Below the pieces are notes generated by a model. The model did not search any database. It was not told the origin of the DNA and saw only the letters and a list, made by a program, of their open reading frames with translations. This document shows, one piece after another, positions 31,554 through 37,621 of a stretch of DNA of 37,621 bases; positions within the stretch are counted from its first letter, which is position 1; the number at the start of each line of letters is the position of its first letter. Location: assembly GCA_947589045.1 (NCBI GenBank), contig CANQBQ010000018.1:1-37621 (forward strand), given 5' to 3'. Source of the DNA: an uncultured Clostridia bacterium (GTDB lineage Bacteria; Bacillota; Clostridia; Monoglobales; Monoglobaceae). A program made the position numbers and the translations under genes.

Positions 31554-33315
31554 CGGATTTGTTACCCACTGTATTGTAAGCGAATTGAACGACAAAATTG
31601 TCGGAGGAAAGATAGATAAGATTTACCAGCCCGAACGCGACGAGATAATACTTTCAATACGCGTCGGCGGTAGTGTGCATCGGCTGCTTATGTCGGCTTC
31701 ATCGCAGAGTCCGCGCGTGCATTTCACCGAGGACAGACGCGAAAATCCGATGACCGCGCCGATGTTTTGTATGTTTTTGCGCAAGCATCTCGGCGGCGGA
31801 AAAATCACTTCTGTTTCTCAGGAGGGCTTTGACCGCGTAATGCGTATTGAAACGGAGTGCTATGACGAGCTGGGCGACCTCAAAACAAAATCGCTCATAT
31901 GCGAAATTATGGGCAGGCACAGCAATATAATTCTGGTCGACCAGGACGGCAAGATACTCGACAGCATCAAGCGCGTGGACTTCACCGTTTCGGCGGTACG
32001 TCAGATTTTGTCGGGACTTTATTACGAGCTTCCGCCGAAGCAGGACAAGCTGAGTCCGCAGGAGGCGAACCTGAGCGAAATAACAGATAAAATTCGCCGC
32101 GCGGCTGACGAGAACGCCGACATAATGCTTGACAAGTGGCTGGTTTCGGCGTTTGTGGGAATGAGTCCGCTGCTTGCGCGCGAGCTTTGCTTCACGTTTG
32201 CCGGCAACACAAAGCTAGCCGTCCGTGAGGTCGATACCGAAAAATTCGCGCTTCACATAAAATCGTTTTTCGACAGGGTGTGCGGCGGCGATTTTTCGCC
32301 GTGCGTAGTCACCGACTTGAATATGCCGAAGGAGTTTTCGTGCGTAGAGATTTTGCAGTACGGCGGCGCGTTTGAGACCGTAAAATTTGACAGTATGAGC
32401 GCGGCGGCGGATATGTATTATTCGTCGCGCTCGTCGCAGGAGCATATAAGGCAGCGCAGTGCTTCGCTGGTAAAGCTGCTCGTAAACAATATTGAGCGAT
32501 GCGAGAAAAAGCTCGCGATACATCGCGAAAATCTTGAGGAAGCCAAGGACAGGGACAAATACAAGGTCTGCGGAGATTTGCTGACCGCGAATTTGTATAA
32601 AATAGAGTATGGTATGACCTCTGTCGAGGTCTTGAACTACTACTCCGAAAACGGCGAAACGATAAAGATTGACCTAAAACCCGACCTCTCGCCGAGCCGT
32701 AACGCGCAGAGATATTACACGCTCTATAATAAGGCAAAGACGACCGAGCGCACGTCGGCGGAGCAAATTGAGATAGCCGAGAAAGAGAAGTATTATCTTG
32801 AGACGGTTTTGGAGAGTGTATATATGGCGAAAACGCGCGGCGAGCTAGCCGAAATACGCGAGGAGCTGGCTTCGCAGGGGTATGTTCCGAAGCAGTCGGG
32901 GAAGAAGAAACAGCAGTCGCGCTCAAAGCCGATGGAGTTTAAGTCGTCGGACGGCTTTACGATTTTGGTCGGCAGAAACAACAGGCAAAACGACGAGCTT
33001 ACACTGCGCACCGCGTACTCGACCGATATATGGATGCACACAAAATTTATTCCGGGCTCGCATACGATAGTGCGTACCGAGGGTAAGGGCGAGGCTCCCG
33101 ATACCACTCTTATTGAGGCGGCGACGCTGGCGGCATTTTTCAGCAAGGCGAGACTTTCGTCCAATGTCCCCGTGGACTATACGACTGTCAAAAATGTTAA
33201 AAAGCCGAACGGCGCAAAGCCGGGAATGGTAATATATGACTTTTACAACACGATTTATGTTACGCCGAACGAGGATCTGGCAAAAAAATTGTCGGCAGAA
33301 AAATATAACGGTTGA
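31543..33315 (+). CDS. rqcH: Ribosome quality control protein RqcH (NFACT, FbpA-like)
   Basis: This 590-residue protein has the NFACT-N domain ('MAYDGFVTHCIVSELNDKIVGGKIDKIYQPERDEI'), with Asp-Arg in 'GFDRVMRIE' near residue 97, the pair needed for tailing activity. A middle coiled-coil region lies at about 290-430. The C-terminal NFACT-R domain has 'SSDGFTILVGRNNRQNDELT', 'DIWMHTKFIPGSHTIVR' and 'VYVTP-like ITYVTP'. It binds stalled 50S subunits and adds C-terminal alanine tails marking nascent chains for degradation. It overlaps rpe by 11 bases and ends the operon; the next gene has its own promoter overlapping the stop codon. Confidence 0.93.
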   Translation: MAYDGFVTHCIVSELNDKIVGGKIDKIYQPERDEIILSIRVGGSVHRLLMSASSQSPRVHFTEDRRENPMTAPMFCMFLRKHLGGGKITSVSQEGFDRVMRIETECYDELGDLKTKSLICEIMGRHSNIILVDQDGKILDSIKRVDFTVSAVRQILSGLYYELPPKQDKLSPQEANLSEITDKIRRAADENADIMLDKWLVSAFVGMSPLLARELCFTFAGNTKLAVREVDTEKFALHIKSFFDRVCGGDFSPCVVTDLNMPKEFSCVEILQYGGAFETVKFDSMSAAADMYYSSRSSQEHIRQRSASLVKLLVNNIERCEKKLAIHRENLEEAKDRDKYKVCGDLLTANLYKIEYGMTSVEVLNYYSENGETIKIDLKPDLSPSRNAQRYYTLYNKAKTTERTSAEQIEIAEKEKYYLETVLESVYMAKTRGELAEIREELASQGYVPKQSGKKKQQSRSKPMEFKSSDGFTILVGRNNRQNDELTLRTAYSTDIWMHTKFIPGSHTIVRTEGKGEAPDTTLIEAATLAAFFSKARLSSNVPVDYTTVKNVKKPNGAKPGMVIYDFYNTIYVTPNEDLAKKLSAEKYNG

Positions 33316-33340
33316 AATTTTAACGGTCTTGTGTTAAAAT
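33312..33340 (+). promoter_or_regulatory. Promoter for the stalk-domain protein gene
   Basis: TTGAAA at 33312-33317 and TAAAAT at 33335-33340 have a 17-base spacer. The -35 hexamer overlaps the rqcH stop codon. Confidence 0.75.
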
Positions 33341-33367
33341 AATAAAAAACAAAAGGAGAGATTTGAT

Positions 33368-33826
33368 ATGAAAAAATTTGCAGCGGTTATTTTGGCGGCT
33401 GTCCTTATGCTTTCGGTATGCCAGAGCGCGTTTGCGGAGTCGAGCATAACTCTCGACGGCAATCTGGTTGAAATCCCCGCGGATATGGGTTCTGTGGTAA
33501 TGATAGGCGAAAGGAACTTTGTACCCGTGCGCTTTGTGCTGGAGCAGTTCAAGTATGCCGTGTCGTGGTATGAGGACGATCAGACCATAATATTCGCCGG
33601 TCCGGGCAACGAAAATAACATATTCCTTATGCAAATCGGCAACGAAAAGCTCATAAAGCAGTTAAACGGTGAGATAACCACCTACACCATGGACGTTACG
33701 CCGTTTTTGAACGAGGAGGAGAACAGGTCGTATGTTCCCGTCCGCGCTCTCGCCGAGGCTATGGGTTACACCGTTGACTGGGATGACGCTACACAGACGA
33801 TAATTATAAACAGCCCCGCCGAGTAA
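33368..33826 (+). CDS. Secreted copper-amine-oxidase-N-like (stalk) domain protein
   Basis: This 152-residue protein has a clear signal peptide ('MKKFAAVILAAVLMLSVCQSAFA', cut after AFA near residue 23). Two stalk half-domains follow: 'VMIGERNFVPVRFVLEQFKYAVSWYEDDQTIIFAG' and 'RSYVPVRALAEAMGYTVDWDDATQTIIINS'. No enzyme domain follows, so it is a free stalk-type module, of unknown function, probably binding cell wall or other surface proteins. AAGGAGAG precedes ATG 33368. It has its own promoter and terminator, so it is a single-gene unit. Its base composition matches the chromosome, unlike the related protein at 10079. Confidence 0.85.
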   Translation: MKKFAAVILAAVLMLSVCQSAFAESSITLDGNLVEIPADMGSVVMIGERNFVPVRFVLEQFKYAVSWYEDDQTIIFAGPGNENNIFLMQIGNEKLIKQLNGEITTYTMDVTPFLNEEENRSYVPVRALAEAMGYTVDWDDATQTIIINSPAE

Positions 33827-33849
33827 TTTTAAAATTTAAATAAGCGCAG

Positions 33850-33884
33850 AATGTCCGTCGCAATATGGGCGGACATTTTGTTTA
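33850..33884 (+). terminator. Terminator after the stalk-domain gene
   Basis: AATGTCCG at 33850-33857 pairs with CGGACATT at 33870-33877, followed by TTGTTT. The loop is 12 bases. Confidence 0.75.
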
Positions 33885-33941
33885 ATAAAAATTAAGGCGA
33901 CGCGCAGTCAGAGCGCGGAGCATATTTTCGGAGATTATCTA

Positions 33942-34541
33942 ATGAACTATTTTGTAACACCGCTTCAAAATTTAATAGAGGAATTTGAAAAACTGCCGGG
34001 AATAGGCAGTAAAACCGCGCAGAGGCTTGCGTTTCACGTTCTAAATCTGCCGCAGGAGCGTGCAGAAAAGTTTGCCAAAGCGATACTTGAGGCAAAGGAA
34101 AAGCTGAAATACTGCAAGATATGCCAGAACTTGTCGGACAGCGACGAATGTTCGATTTGCAGTGACGCGGCGCGCGACCATTCGGTGATTTGCGTGACCG
34201 AGACCCCGAAAGAGGTTTTGCAGATGGAGCGCACCAATGAATTCAGGGGCGTTTACCACGTTTTGCATGGCGCTATCTCGCCGATGGACAACATAGAGCC
34301 CGACGATATACGGATAAAGGAGCTTATGCAGAGGATTGCGGCGGGCGGAATAAAAGAGGTAATTATGGCGACAAACCCCAACCTTGAGGGTGAGACCACC
34401 GCGATGTATATTTCAAAGCTGATAAAGCCGTTCGGAGTTAAGGTGACGAGGATAGCGCACGGAGTTCCGGTCGGCGGAGAATTGGAGTATGCCGACGAGG
34501 TGACGCTCTCCAAGGCGCTTCAATGGAGAGTGGAGTTGTAG
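33942..34541 (+). CDS. recR: Recombination mediator RecR
   Basis: This 199-residue protein is full-length RecR. It has the helix-hairpin-helix '[17 protein letters not shown]' at about 18-34 and a zinc finger '[18 protein letters not shown]' near 57-74. The Toprim domain has '[16 protein letters not shown]', '[19 protein letters not shown]' and '[19 protein letters not shown]'. With RecO it helps load RecA on gapped DNA. It usually follows dnaX and ybaB; here it stands before an RlmD-type gene instead. TTCGGAG at 33925-33931 precedes the ATG. Confidence 0.96.
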   Translation: MNYFVTPLQNLIEEFEKLPGIGSKTAQRLAFHVLNLPQERAEKFAKAILEAKEKLKYCKICQNLSDSDECSICSDAARDHSVICVTETPKEVLQMERTNEFRGVYHVLHGAISPMDNIEPDDIRIKELMQRIAAGGIKEVIMATNPNLEGETTAMYISKLIKPFGVKVTRIAHGVPVGGELEYADEVTLSKALQWRVEL

Positions 34542-34545
34542 AAAT

Positions 34546-35796
34546 ATGTGCGTTAACGATATTTATACGGTTGAAATAAGCGGAATGACCGACGACGGAC
34601 GCGGCGTGGGACGCGCCGAGGGCGTCGCGGTTTTCGTGCCGTATGCTCTTGTCGGCGAGCGCGTGAGAATAGTTGTTGAAGAGCTTAAAAAGAATTATGC
34701 AAAGGCAAGGCTTTTGAGCATAGAAAAGCCGTCGCCGCACCGAACAAAGTCCGAGTGTCCGTACTTTTACGAGTGCGGCGGCTGTGCGTATTGGCACACC
34801 GACTATGAGTTTGAGCTTGAAATAAAGCAGCGATGCGTTGAGGACTGCATACGCAGGATAGGAGGCATCGAGTGCGAAATACTGCCGATTATAGGCTGCC
34901 CGTCCGACAGGCGATACCGGAATAAGGCTTCGTATAAGGTCGCGGGCGGCGAGGTGGGATTTTTTGCAGGGCGTACCCACGAGCTTGTGTCGGTCAGCGA
35001 TTGTCTGCTCCAGACCGAGCAGACAAACTCGGCGGCAAAGTGTATAGGGCGTTTTTTGAAAGAAAGAGATTTGGACGGGGGTATTTTTATAAGGACGCTG
35101 GGCGGCAGGGTCGTAGCGGGGATTGACGCGGAGCTTGAAGCGGCGGTCGCGGCGGAACTTGCGGACAAGCTGCGCGGAGTCGGAGTAGACCTTGCGGGAT
35201 TGCTGGCGAACGGAAAAACAGTGTACGGCAGCGACCGCCTTACGGATAAGATTGGCGAGATGGAGTACGCGGTGTCGGCGGACTCCTTTTACCAGGTCAA
35301 CATATTTCAGACAAAGACGCTGTACGATAAGGTGCGCGAATTTGCGGCTCTCGGCGGACGTGAAACCGTTTGGGATTTGTACTGCGGTACGGGTACGATA
35401 GGGCTGTATCTTGCGTCGGGCGCAAAACGTATCGTGGGCGTCGAAACGGTGCCTGCGGCGGTAGAGGACGCGAGAGAAAATGCGCGCAGGAACGGAGCGG
35501 ATAACGCGGAGTATATCTGCGCTTCGGCGACCGAGGCTTTTAGGCTCAGAGGAAAGCCGGATGTCGTTATTTTAGACCCGCCGCGCCGCGGCTGTGACAA
35601 GAGAGTGATTGAAGCCGTCGCGAAAAGCGGGGCGGAGCGGGTGGTTTACGTTTCGTGTAAGCCGTCAACGCTCGCACGCGATATGAAGCTCTTTGCGAAC
35701 CTCGGCTACACCGCCGCCAAAGCCTGCTCCGTCGATATGTTCCCCAGAACGGCACATGTGGAGACGGTGGTATTGATGACGCGCCAAAACCCTTGA
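34546..35796 (+). CDS. rlmD: 23S rRNA (uracil-5)-methyltransferase, RlmD/TrmA family
   Basis: This 416-residue protein has an N-terminal TRAM domain (about 1-60). An iron-sulfur motif with Cys71, Cys77 and Cys80 ('CPYFYECGGC') and a fourth Cys in 'VSDCLLQ' near 152 follow. The SAM domain has 'WDLYCGTGTIGLYLA', 'VILDPPRRGCD' and the catalytic Cys in 'VYVSCKPSTLARD' near 370. It makes 5-methyluridine in 23S rRNA (or tRNA; the subfamily cannot be fixed from motifs). It starts 4 bases after recR, so they are co-transcribed. Confidence 0.92.
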   Translation: MCVNDIYTVEISGMTDDGRGVGRAEGVAVFVPYALVGERVRIVVEELKKNYAKARLLSIEKPSPHRTKSECPYFYECGGCAYWHTDYEFELEIKQRCVEDCIRRIGGIECEILPIIGCPSDRRYRNKASYKVAGGEVGFFAGRTHELVSVSDCLLQTEQTNSAAKCIGRFLKERDLDGGIFIRTLGGRVVAGIDAELEAAVAAELADKLRGVGVDLAGLLANGKTVYGSDRLTDKIGEMEYAVSADSFYQVNIFQTKTLYDKVREFAALGGRETVWDLYCGTGTIGLYLASGAKRIVGVETVPAAVEDARENARRNGADNAEYICASATEAFRLRGKPDVVILDPPRRGCDKRVIEAVAKSGAERVVYVSCKPSTLARDMKLFANLGYTAAKACSVDMFPRTAHVETVVLMTRQNP

Positions 35797-35819
35797 AAAT
35801 AAAAGACTTTTGTTAAGGG

Positions 35820-35843
35820 ACATTTGACCCAAAATGTGTTTTT
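35820..35843 (+). terminator. Weak terminator candidate after rlmD
   Basis: ACATTT at 35820-35825 pairs with AAATGT at 35832-35837, followed by GTTTTTG. The stem is short and AT-rich. Confidence 0.35.
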
Positions 35844-35910
35844 GCAAGTGGGAACAAATTAACTGCAAATATGCAAAACGAGTTGAGTTAGTGATATTGA
35901 TGACAGTGGG

Positions 35911-36180
35911 TTGAGTGTTAAGATAGATGTCAAAGAAGAAAATAGATTTGTTAAAGATATGACCAAAATGGAATTTGATAATATAGCAATGATTGGAGAT
36001 AATGCTATTCTTGTAATAATGGTAACTGATGAAATAATGATATTTGTAACATTTGTCTTTATTGGGACATGGTTTACAAAGATTAAAAAAGTAATACATA
36101 ATGGAGGAAATTTGTATGAGCAATTTAGGATGGTATCAAATTATGACTACAGTATCCAAGAAAGTCGGCGGACCACTTAA
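35911..36180 (+). CDS. Doubtful small membrane protein ORF
   Basis: This stretch lies in the 319-base gap between rlmD and the next clear gene. It holds an open frame of up to 89 residues from TTG 35911, or 73 residues from ATG 35959, with one hydrophobic segment ('AILVIMVTDEIMIFVTFVFIGTWF'). No good ribosome binding site precedes either start. The frame overlaps the next gene by 65 bases and includes its binding site. The composition is AT-rich. I see no family. It may be a real small membrane peptide or a chance frame. Confidence 0.25.
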   Translation: MSVKIDVKEENRFVKDMTKMEFDNIAMIGDNAILVIMVTDEIMIFVTFVFIGTWFTKIKKVIHNGGNLYEQFRMVSNYDYSIQESRRTT

Positions 36181-36481
36181 TTTGGTCAAAATATTGTTTG
36201 GAGGAGGTGCTGTTGCAGGAGGCGGTATAGCAGTAGGCACCATCACAATTAAAAACAAAGTTACAAAAAAATTGAATGAAAAGAAAAGAAAATCAGAAGC
36301 AGCTATTGTCTATACGGTAAAAACAGATCAAAAAAGTAATGAAGGTCTTTCTTTTAAGGTTGGAGAACAATTCAAGGTTTTGGAAGTGGACGGTGATGCT
36401 GCACTGATAGTAAAACTGGGAGACAACAATAATCCTTATTTTGTATCCGCAAAGTTTCTTAGATCTATATCTGATTATTAA
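36116..36481 (+). CDS. Unknown small protein with Gly-rich hydrophobic segment
   Basis: This 121-residue protein begins 'MSNLGWYQIMTTVSKKVGGPLNLVKILFGGGAVAGGGIAVGT' with a Gly-rich hydrophobic stretch at about 24-45. A Lys-rich coiled region ('KNKVTKKLNEKKRKSE') and a compact C-terminal domain ('SFKVGEQFKVLEVDGDAALIVKLG', 'PYFVSAKFLRSI') with an SH3-like strand pattern follow. I do not recognise a family with confidence. ATG 36116 is chosen because GGAGGA at 36104-36109 precedes it. The next gene follows 23 bases later. The AT-rich codons contrast with rlmD and suggest an accessory origin. Confidence 0.7.
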   Translation: MSNLGWYQIMTTVSKKVGGPLNLVKILFGGGAVAGGGIAVGTITIKNKVTKKLNEKKRKSEAAIVYTVKTDQKSNEGLSFKVGEQFKVLEVDGDAALIVKLGDNNNPYFVSAKFLRSISDY

Positions 36482-36504
36482 TAAGGAGAAGGAGGTTTAT
36501 ATTT

Positions 36505-36774
36505 ATGAGACATGTTTTTCGTGCGACTAAAATTGGATGGAATGAAGAACAGGAAGGAATATGGTTTGATTCTGATCAATATACGAAAGAAGAGGCAGAA
36601 TCTGAGTTTAAGCCTTATACAGGCACAACGCAAAAAGGTTATTCTTATACAGGGTACGAATATGATGGTGAGAAATATCATGATGTAACGTATCTTGGGG
36701 AATATGAGGATGATGATATGCCCAAGGATAATGCTGATTATATAGACCGTCTGTTAAATAAAAGAAAAAAGTAA
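36505..36774 (+). CDS. Unknown acidic Tyr-rich small protein
   Basis: This 89-residue protein is soluble and acidic. It has a Tyr/Gly-rich middle ('YTGTTQKGYSYTGYEYDGEKYHDVTYLGEYEDDD') and a basic end ('RLLNKRKK'). There is no signal peptide or membrane helix. No family is recognised. A strong GGAGG at 36491-36495 precedes ATG 36505. It lies 23 bases after the 121-residue gene, suggesting one operon, and a strong terminator follows 12 bases after its stop. Confidence 0.7.
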   Translation: MRHVFRATKIGWNEEQEGIWFDSDQYTKEEAESEFKPYTGTTQKGYSYTGYEYDGEKYHDVTYLGEYEDDDMPKDNADYIDRLLNKRKK

Positions 36775-36786
36775 TTTAGATAGGTC

Positions 36787-36833
36787 AAGGCTCCCCGTTA
36801 CCGGCAAATGCGTCGGTAACGGGGAGCCTTTTT
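36787..36833 (+). terminator. Strong terminator before the IS200 element
   Basis: A 17-base perfect stem (36787-36803 with 36814-36830, rich in GC, core GGCTCCCCGTTACC) is followed by TTT. The arms also start and end with AA/TT, so it may act on both strands. It shields the IS element from upstream transcription. Confidence 0.88.
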
Positions 36834-36858
36834 GGTGCCTTAAGGCGTGGAAATAAAC

Positions 36859-36875
36859 CCCCGGTTCTACTGGGG
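36859..36875 (+). repeat. Left-end hairpin of the IS200 element
   Basis: CCCCGG and CTGGGG pair (one G-T pair) around loop TTCTA. The loop and its closing G-C pair match the right-end hairpin, as expected for TnpA recognition. Confidence 0.7.
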
Positions 36876-36895
36876 AAAGAAAAAAGCTTTAGCGA

Positions 36896-36924
36896 TAGAA
36901 AAATAAAACCTCCGAAGGTATAAT
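36896..36924 (+). promoter_or_regulatory. Likely tnpA promoter
   Basis: TAGAAA at 36896-36901 and TATAAT at 36919-36924 are spaced by 17 bases. A start near 36931 would leave the left arm of the masking inverted repeat out of the transcript. Confidence 0.5.
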
Positions 36925-36970
36925 AGTAAAGGTTTGGCAACCGCATTACTAAAATACCAAGGAGGTTTTA
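36904..36970 (+). promoter_or_regulatory. Inverted repeat masking the tnpA ribosome binding site
   Basis: TAAAACCTCC at 36904-36913 is the exact complement of GGAGGTTTTA at 36961-36970, which contains the tnpA ribosome binding site. GGTAT at 36917-36921 extends the stem by pairing with ATACC at 36954-36958. RNA starting upstream would fold and hide the site, a known way IS elements prevent expression from outside transcription. Confidence 0.75.
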
Positions 36971-36974
36971 AACA

Positions 36975-37457
36975 ATGGTAAAGAAAAATAATAACAACGA
37001 AATAAAAAGCACAGCACATTCCAAGTACCGGTGTCAGTACCACATAGTATTTGCGCCGAAATACAGGAGAAAAGTGGTATATGGTCAGTTGAAAAAAGAT
37101 ATTGGGGAGATACTACGCAAGCTGTGTGAGCAAAAAGGAGTAGAAATAATAGAGGCAGAAGCCTGCGTAGACCATATACATATGCTGGTGAGTATTCCGC
37201 CGTACTTAAGTATAGCACAATTCATGGGATATCTCAAGGGAAAAAGTTCACTAATGATATTTGACCGGCATGCGAATTTAAAATATAAGTATGGGTCAAG
37301 GAATTTTTGGTGCAGAGGATATTATGTAGATACAGTGGGACGGAATAAGAAAGTAATAGCAGAATATATACGAAATCAACTGGAGGAAGATTACGCCCAC
37401 GATCAAATCAGCATGAAGGAATATATGGACCCGTTTACGGGTAGCAAGAATAAATAG
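36975..37457 (+). CDS. tnpA: IS200-type transposase TnpA (Y1 HUH family)
   Basis: This 160-residue protein is a complete Y1 transposase. The HUH motif is His67-Ile-His69 in 'EACVDHIHMLVSIPP', and the catalytic Tyr131 lies in 'KKVIAEYIRNQLEED'. The family start pattern 'HSKYRCQYHIVFAPKYRRKV' and 'QFMGYLKGKSS' are present. It cuts and rejoins single-stranded DNA at the hairpin ends, forming a transient 5'-phosphotyrosine link. No frameshift or missing catalytic residue is seen, so the element may be active. The ribosome binding site GGAGG at 36961-36965 lies inside an inverted repeat. Confidence 0.95.
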   Translation: MVKKNNNNEIKSTAHSKYRCQYHIVFAPKYRRKVVYGQLKKDIGEILRKLCEQKGVEIIEAEACVDHIHMLVSIPPYLSIAQFMGYLKGKSSLMIFDRHANLKYKYGSRNFWCRGYYVDTVGRNKKVIAEYIRNQLEEDYAHDQISMKEYMDPFTGSKNK

Positions 37458-37469
37458 GCAAAATAAAGA

Positions 37470-37489
37470 CAGCCGCACGTGAGCGGCTG
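37470..37489 (+). terminator. Hairpin after tnpA
   Basis: CAGCCGC at 37470-37476 pairs with GCGGCTG at 37483-37489 around ACGTGA. No T tract follows, so this is a structural hairpin or weak terminator. Confidence 0.4.
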
Positions 37490-37522
37490 CCTGAGATAGT
37501 AATGCGATGTCAAACTTCTGTG

Positions 37523-37591
37523 CCCCTTACAGGGGTTAAGCCTGCAAGAGCCCCTTTTAGGGGCTGGTCAAGCCACCGGTTCTACCGGTGG
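37523..37591 (+). repeat. Three serial pentaloop hairpins at the IS right end
   Basis: Three hairpins follow each other: CCCC-TTACA-GGGG (37523-37535), AGCCCC-TTTTA-GGGGCT (37549-37565) and CCACCGG-TTCTA-CCGGTGG (37573-37591). All have a 5-base loop of form TTNNA. The last is the right-end hairpin. The remaining bases to 37621 hold a further hairpin, CGCAAAAC...GTTTTGCG (37600-37621). Confidence 0.75.
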
Positions 37592-37621
37592 TTTTGACTC
37601 GCAAAACTCTGATGTTTTGCG

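Larger units (their letters stand above)
36845..37600 (+). mobile_element. IS200-type element of the IS200/IS605 family (TnpA only)
   Basis: An intact Y1 transposase gene is flanked by matching subterminal hairpins. The left one is at 36859-36875 (CCCCGG, loop TTCTA, CTGGGG) and the right one at 37573-37591 (CCACCGG, loop TTCTA, CCGGTGG). Such imperfect-palindrome ends without inverted repeats are the hallmark of this family, which moves as single-stranded DNA. No tnpB gene is present. The exact ends cannot be fixed without an empty site; the coordinates are approximate. The right side also contains two more hairpins at 37523-37535 and 37549-37565. Confidence 0.85.

Overview
This window is a chromosomal segment of a spore-forming member of the Bacillota, most likely class Clostridia. 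The reasons are the sporulation pair yabP-yabQ, the Gram-positive PrkC/PrpC signalling operon, RqcH, strong Shine-Dalgarno sites with frequent TTG/GTG starts, and textbook sigma-A promoters (several TTGACA/TTGAAA elements with 17-base spacers). Base composition is moderate to GC-rich in housekeeping genes and clearly AT-rich in several small accessory genes. No species can be named from the sequence alone.

Layout. 1-2000: the yab/div cluster (yabP, yabQ, divIC, S1-domain yabR), covering sporulation and cell division. 2100-4320: NfeD-like and SPFH membrane proteins, then yebC. 4460-10021: an SbcD/SbcC-like nuclease and ATPase pair, an Asp23-family protein and recG. 10034-11069: an AT-rich two-gene cassette bounded by an exact 31-base direct repeat, which looks like an insertion. 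11175-14157: a Gfo/Idh/MocA oxidoreductase, an orphan anchored protein, a cold-shock protein and Hsp33. 14257-14905: a promoter, five tRNA genes (Val, Asp, Phe, Gly, Cys) and a strong terminator. 15042-18080: a small membrane protein, a GC-rich repeat-like spacer, a ferredoxin-type aldo/keto reductase and an SLC13/ArsB-like permease. 18165-19943 (minus strand): an exported repeat-rich protein with S-layer-like C-terminal domains.

20154-33315 is a long, densely packed housekeeping operon: priA, def, fmt, a YugP-type zinc protease, rsmB, rlmN, prpC, prkC, rsgA, rpe, rqcH. It links replication restart, protein N-terminal maturation, rRNA methylation, cell-wall-sensing phosphorylation, 30S maturation and ribosome-associated quality control. 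It is followed by a secreted stalk-domain protein with its own promoter, then recR and an RlmD-type rRNA methyltransferase.

The right end (35800-37621) is accessory: two or three AT-rich unknown small genes, a strong terminator, and an intact IS200-type element (TnpA only). Its left- and right-end hairpins share a TTCTA loop, and an inverted repeat can hide the tnpA ribosome binding site.

I found no CRISPR array, prophage or complete defence system. The most unusual structures are the direct-repeat-bounded cassette, the serial pentaloop hairpins at the IS right end, the nested repeat in the S-layer-like protein, and the unknown gene cluster beside the IS element.
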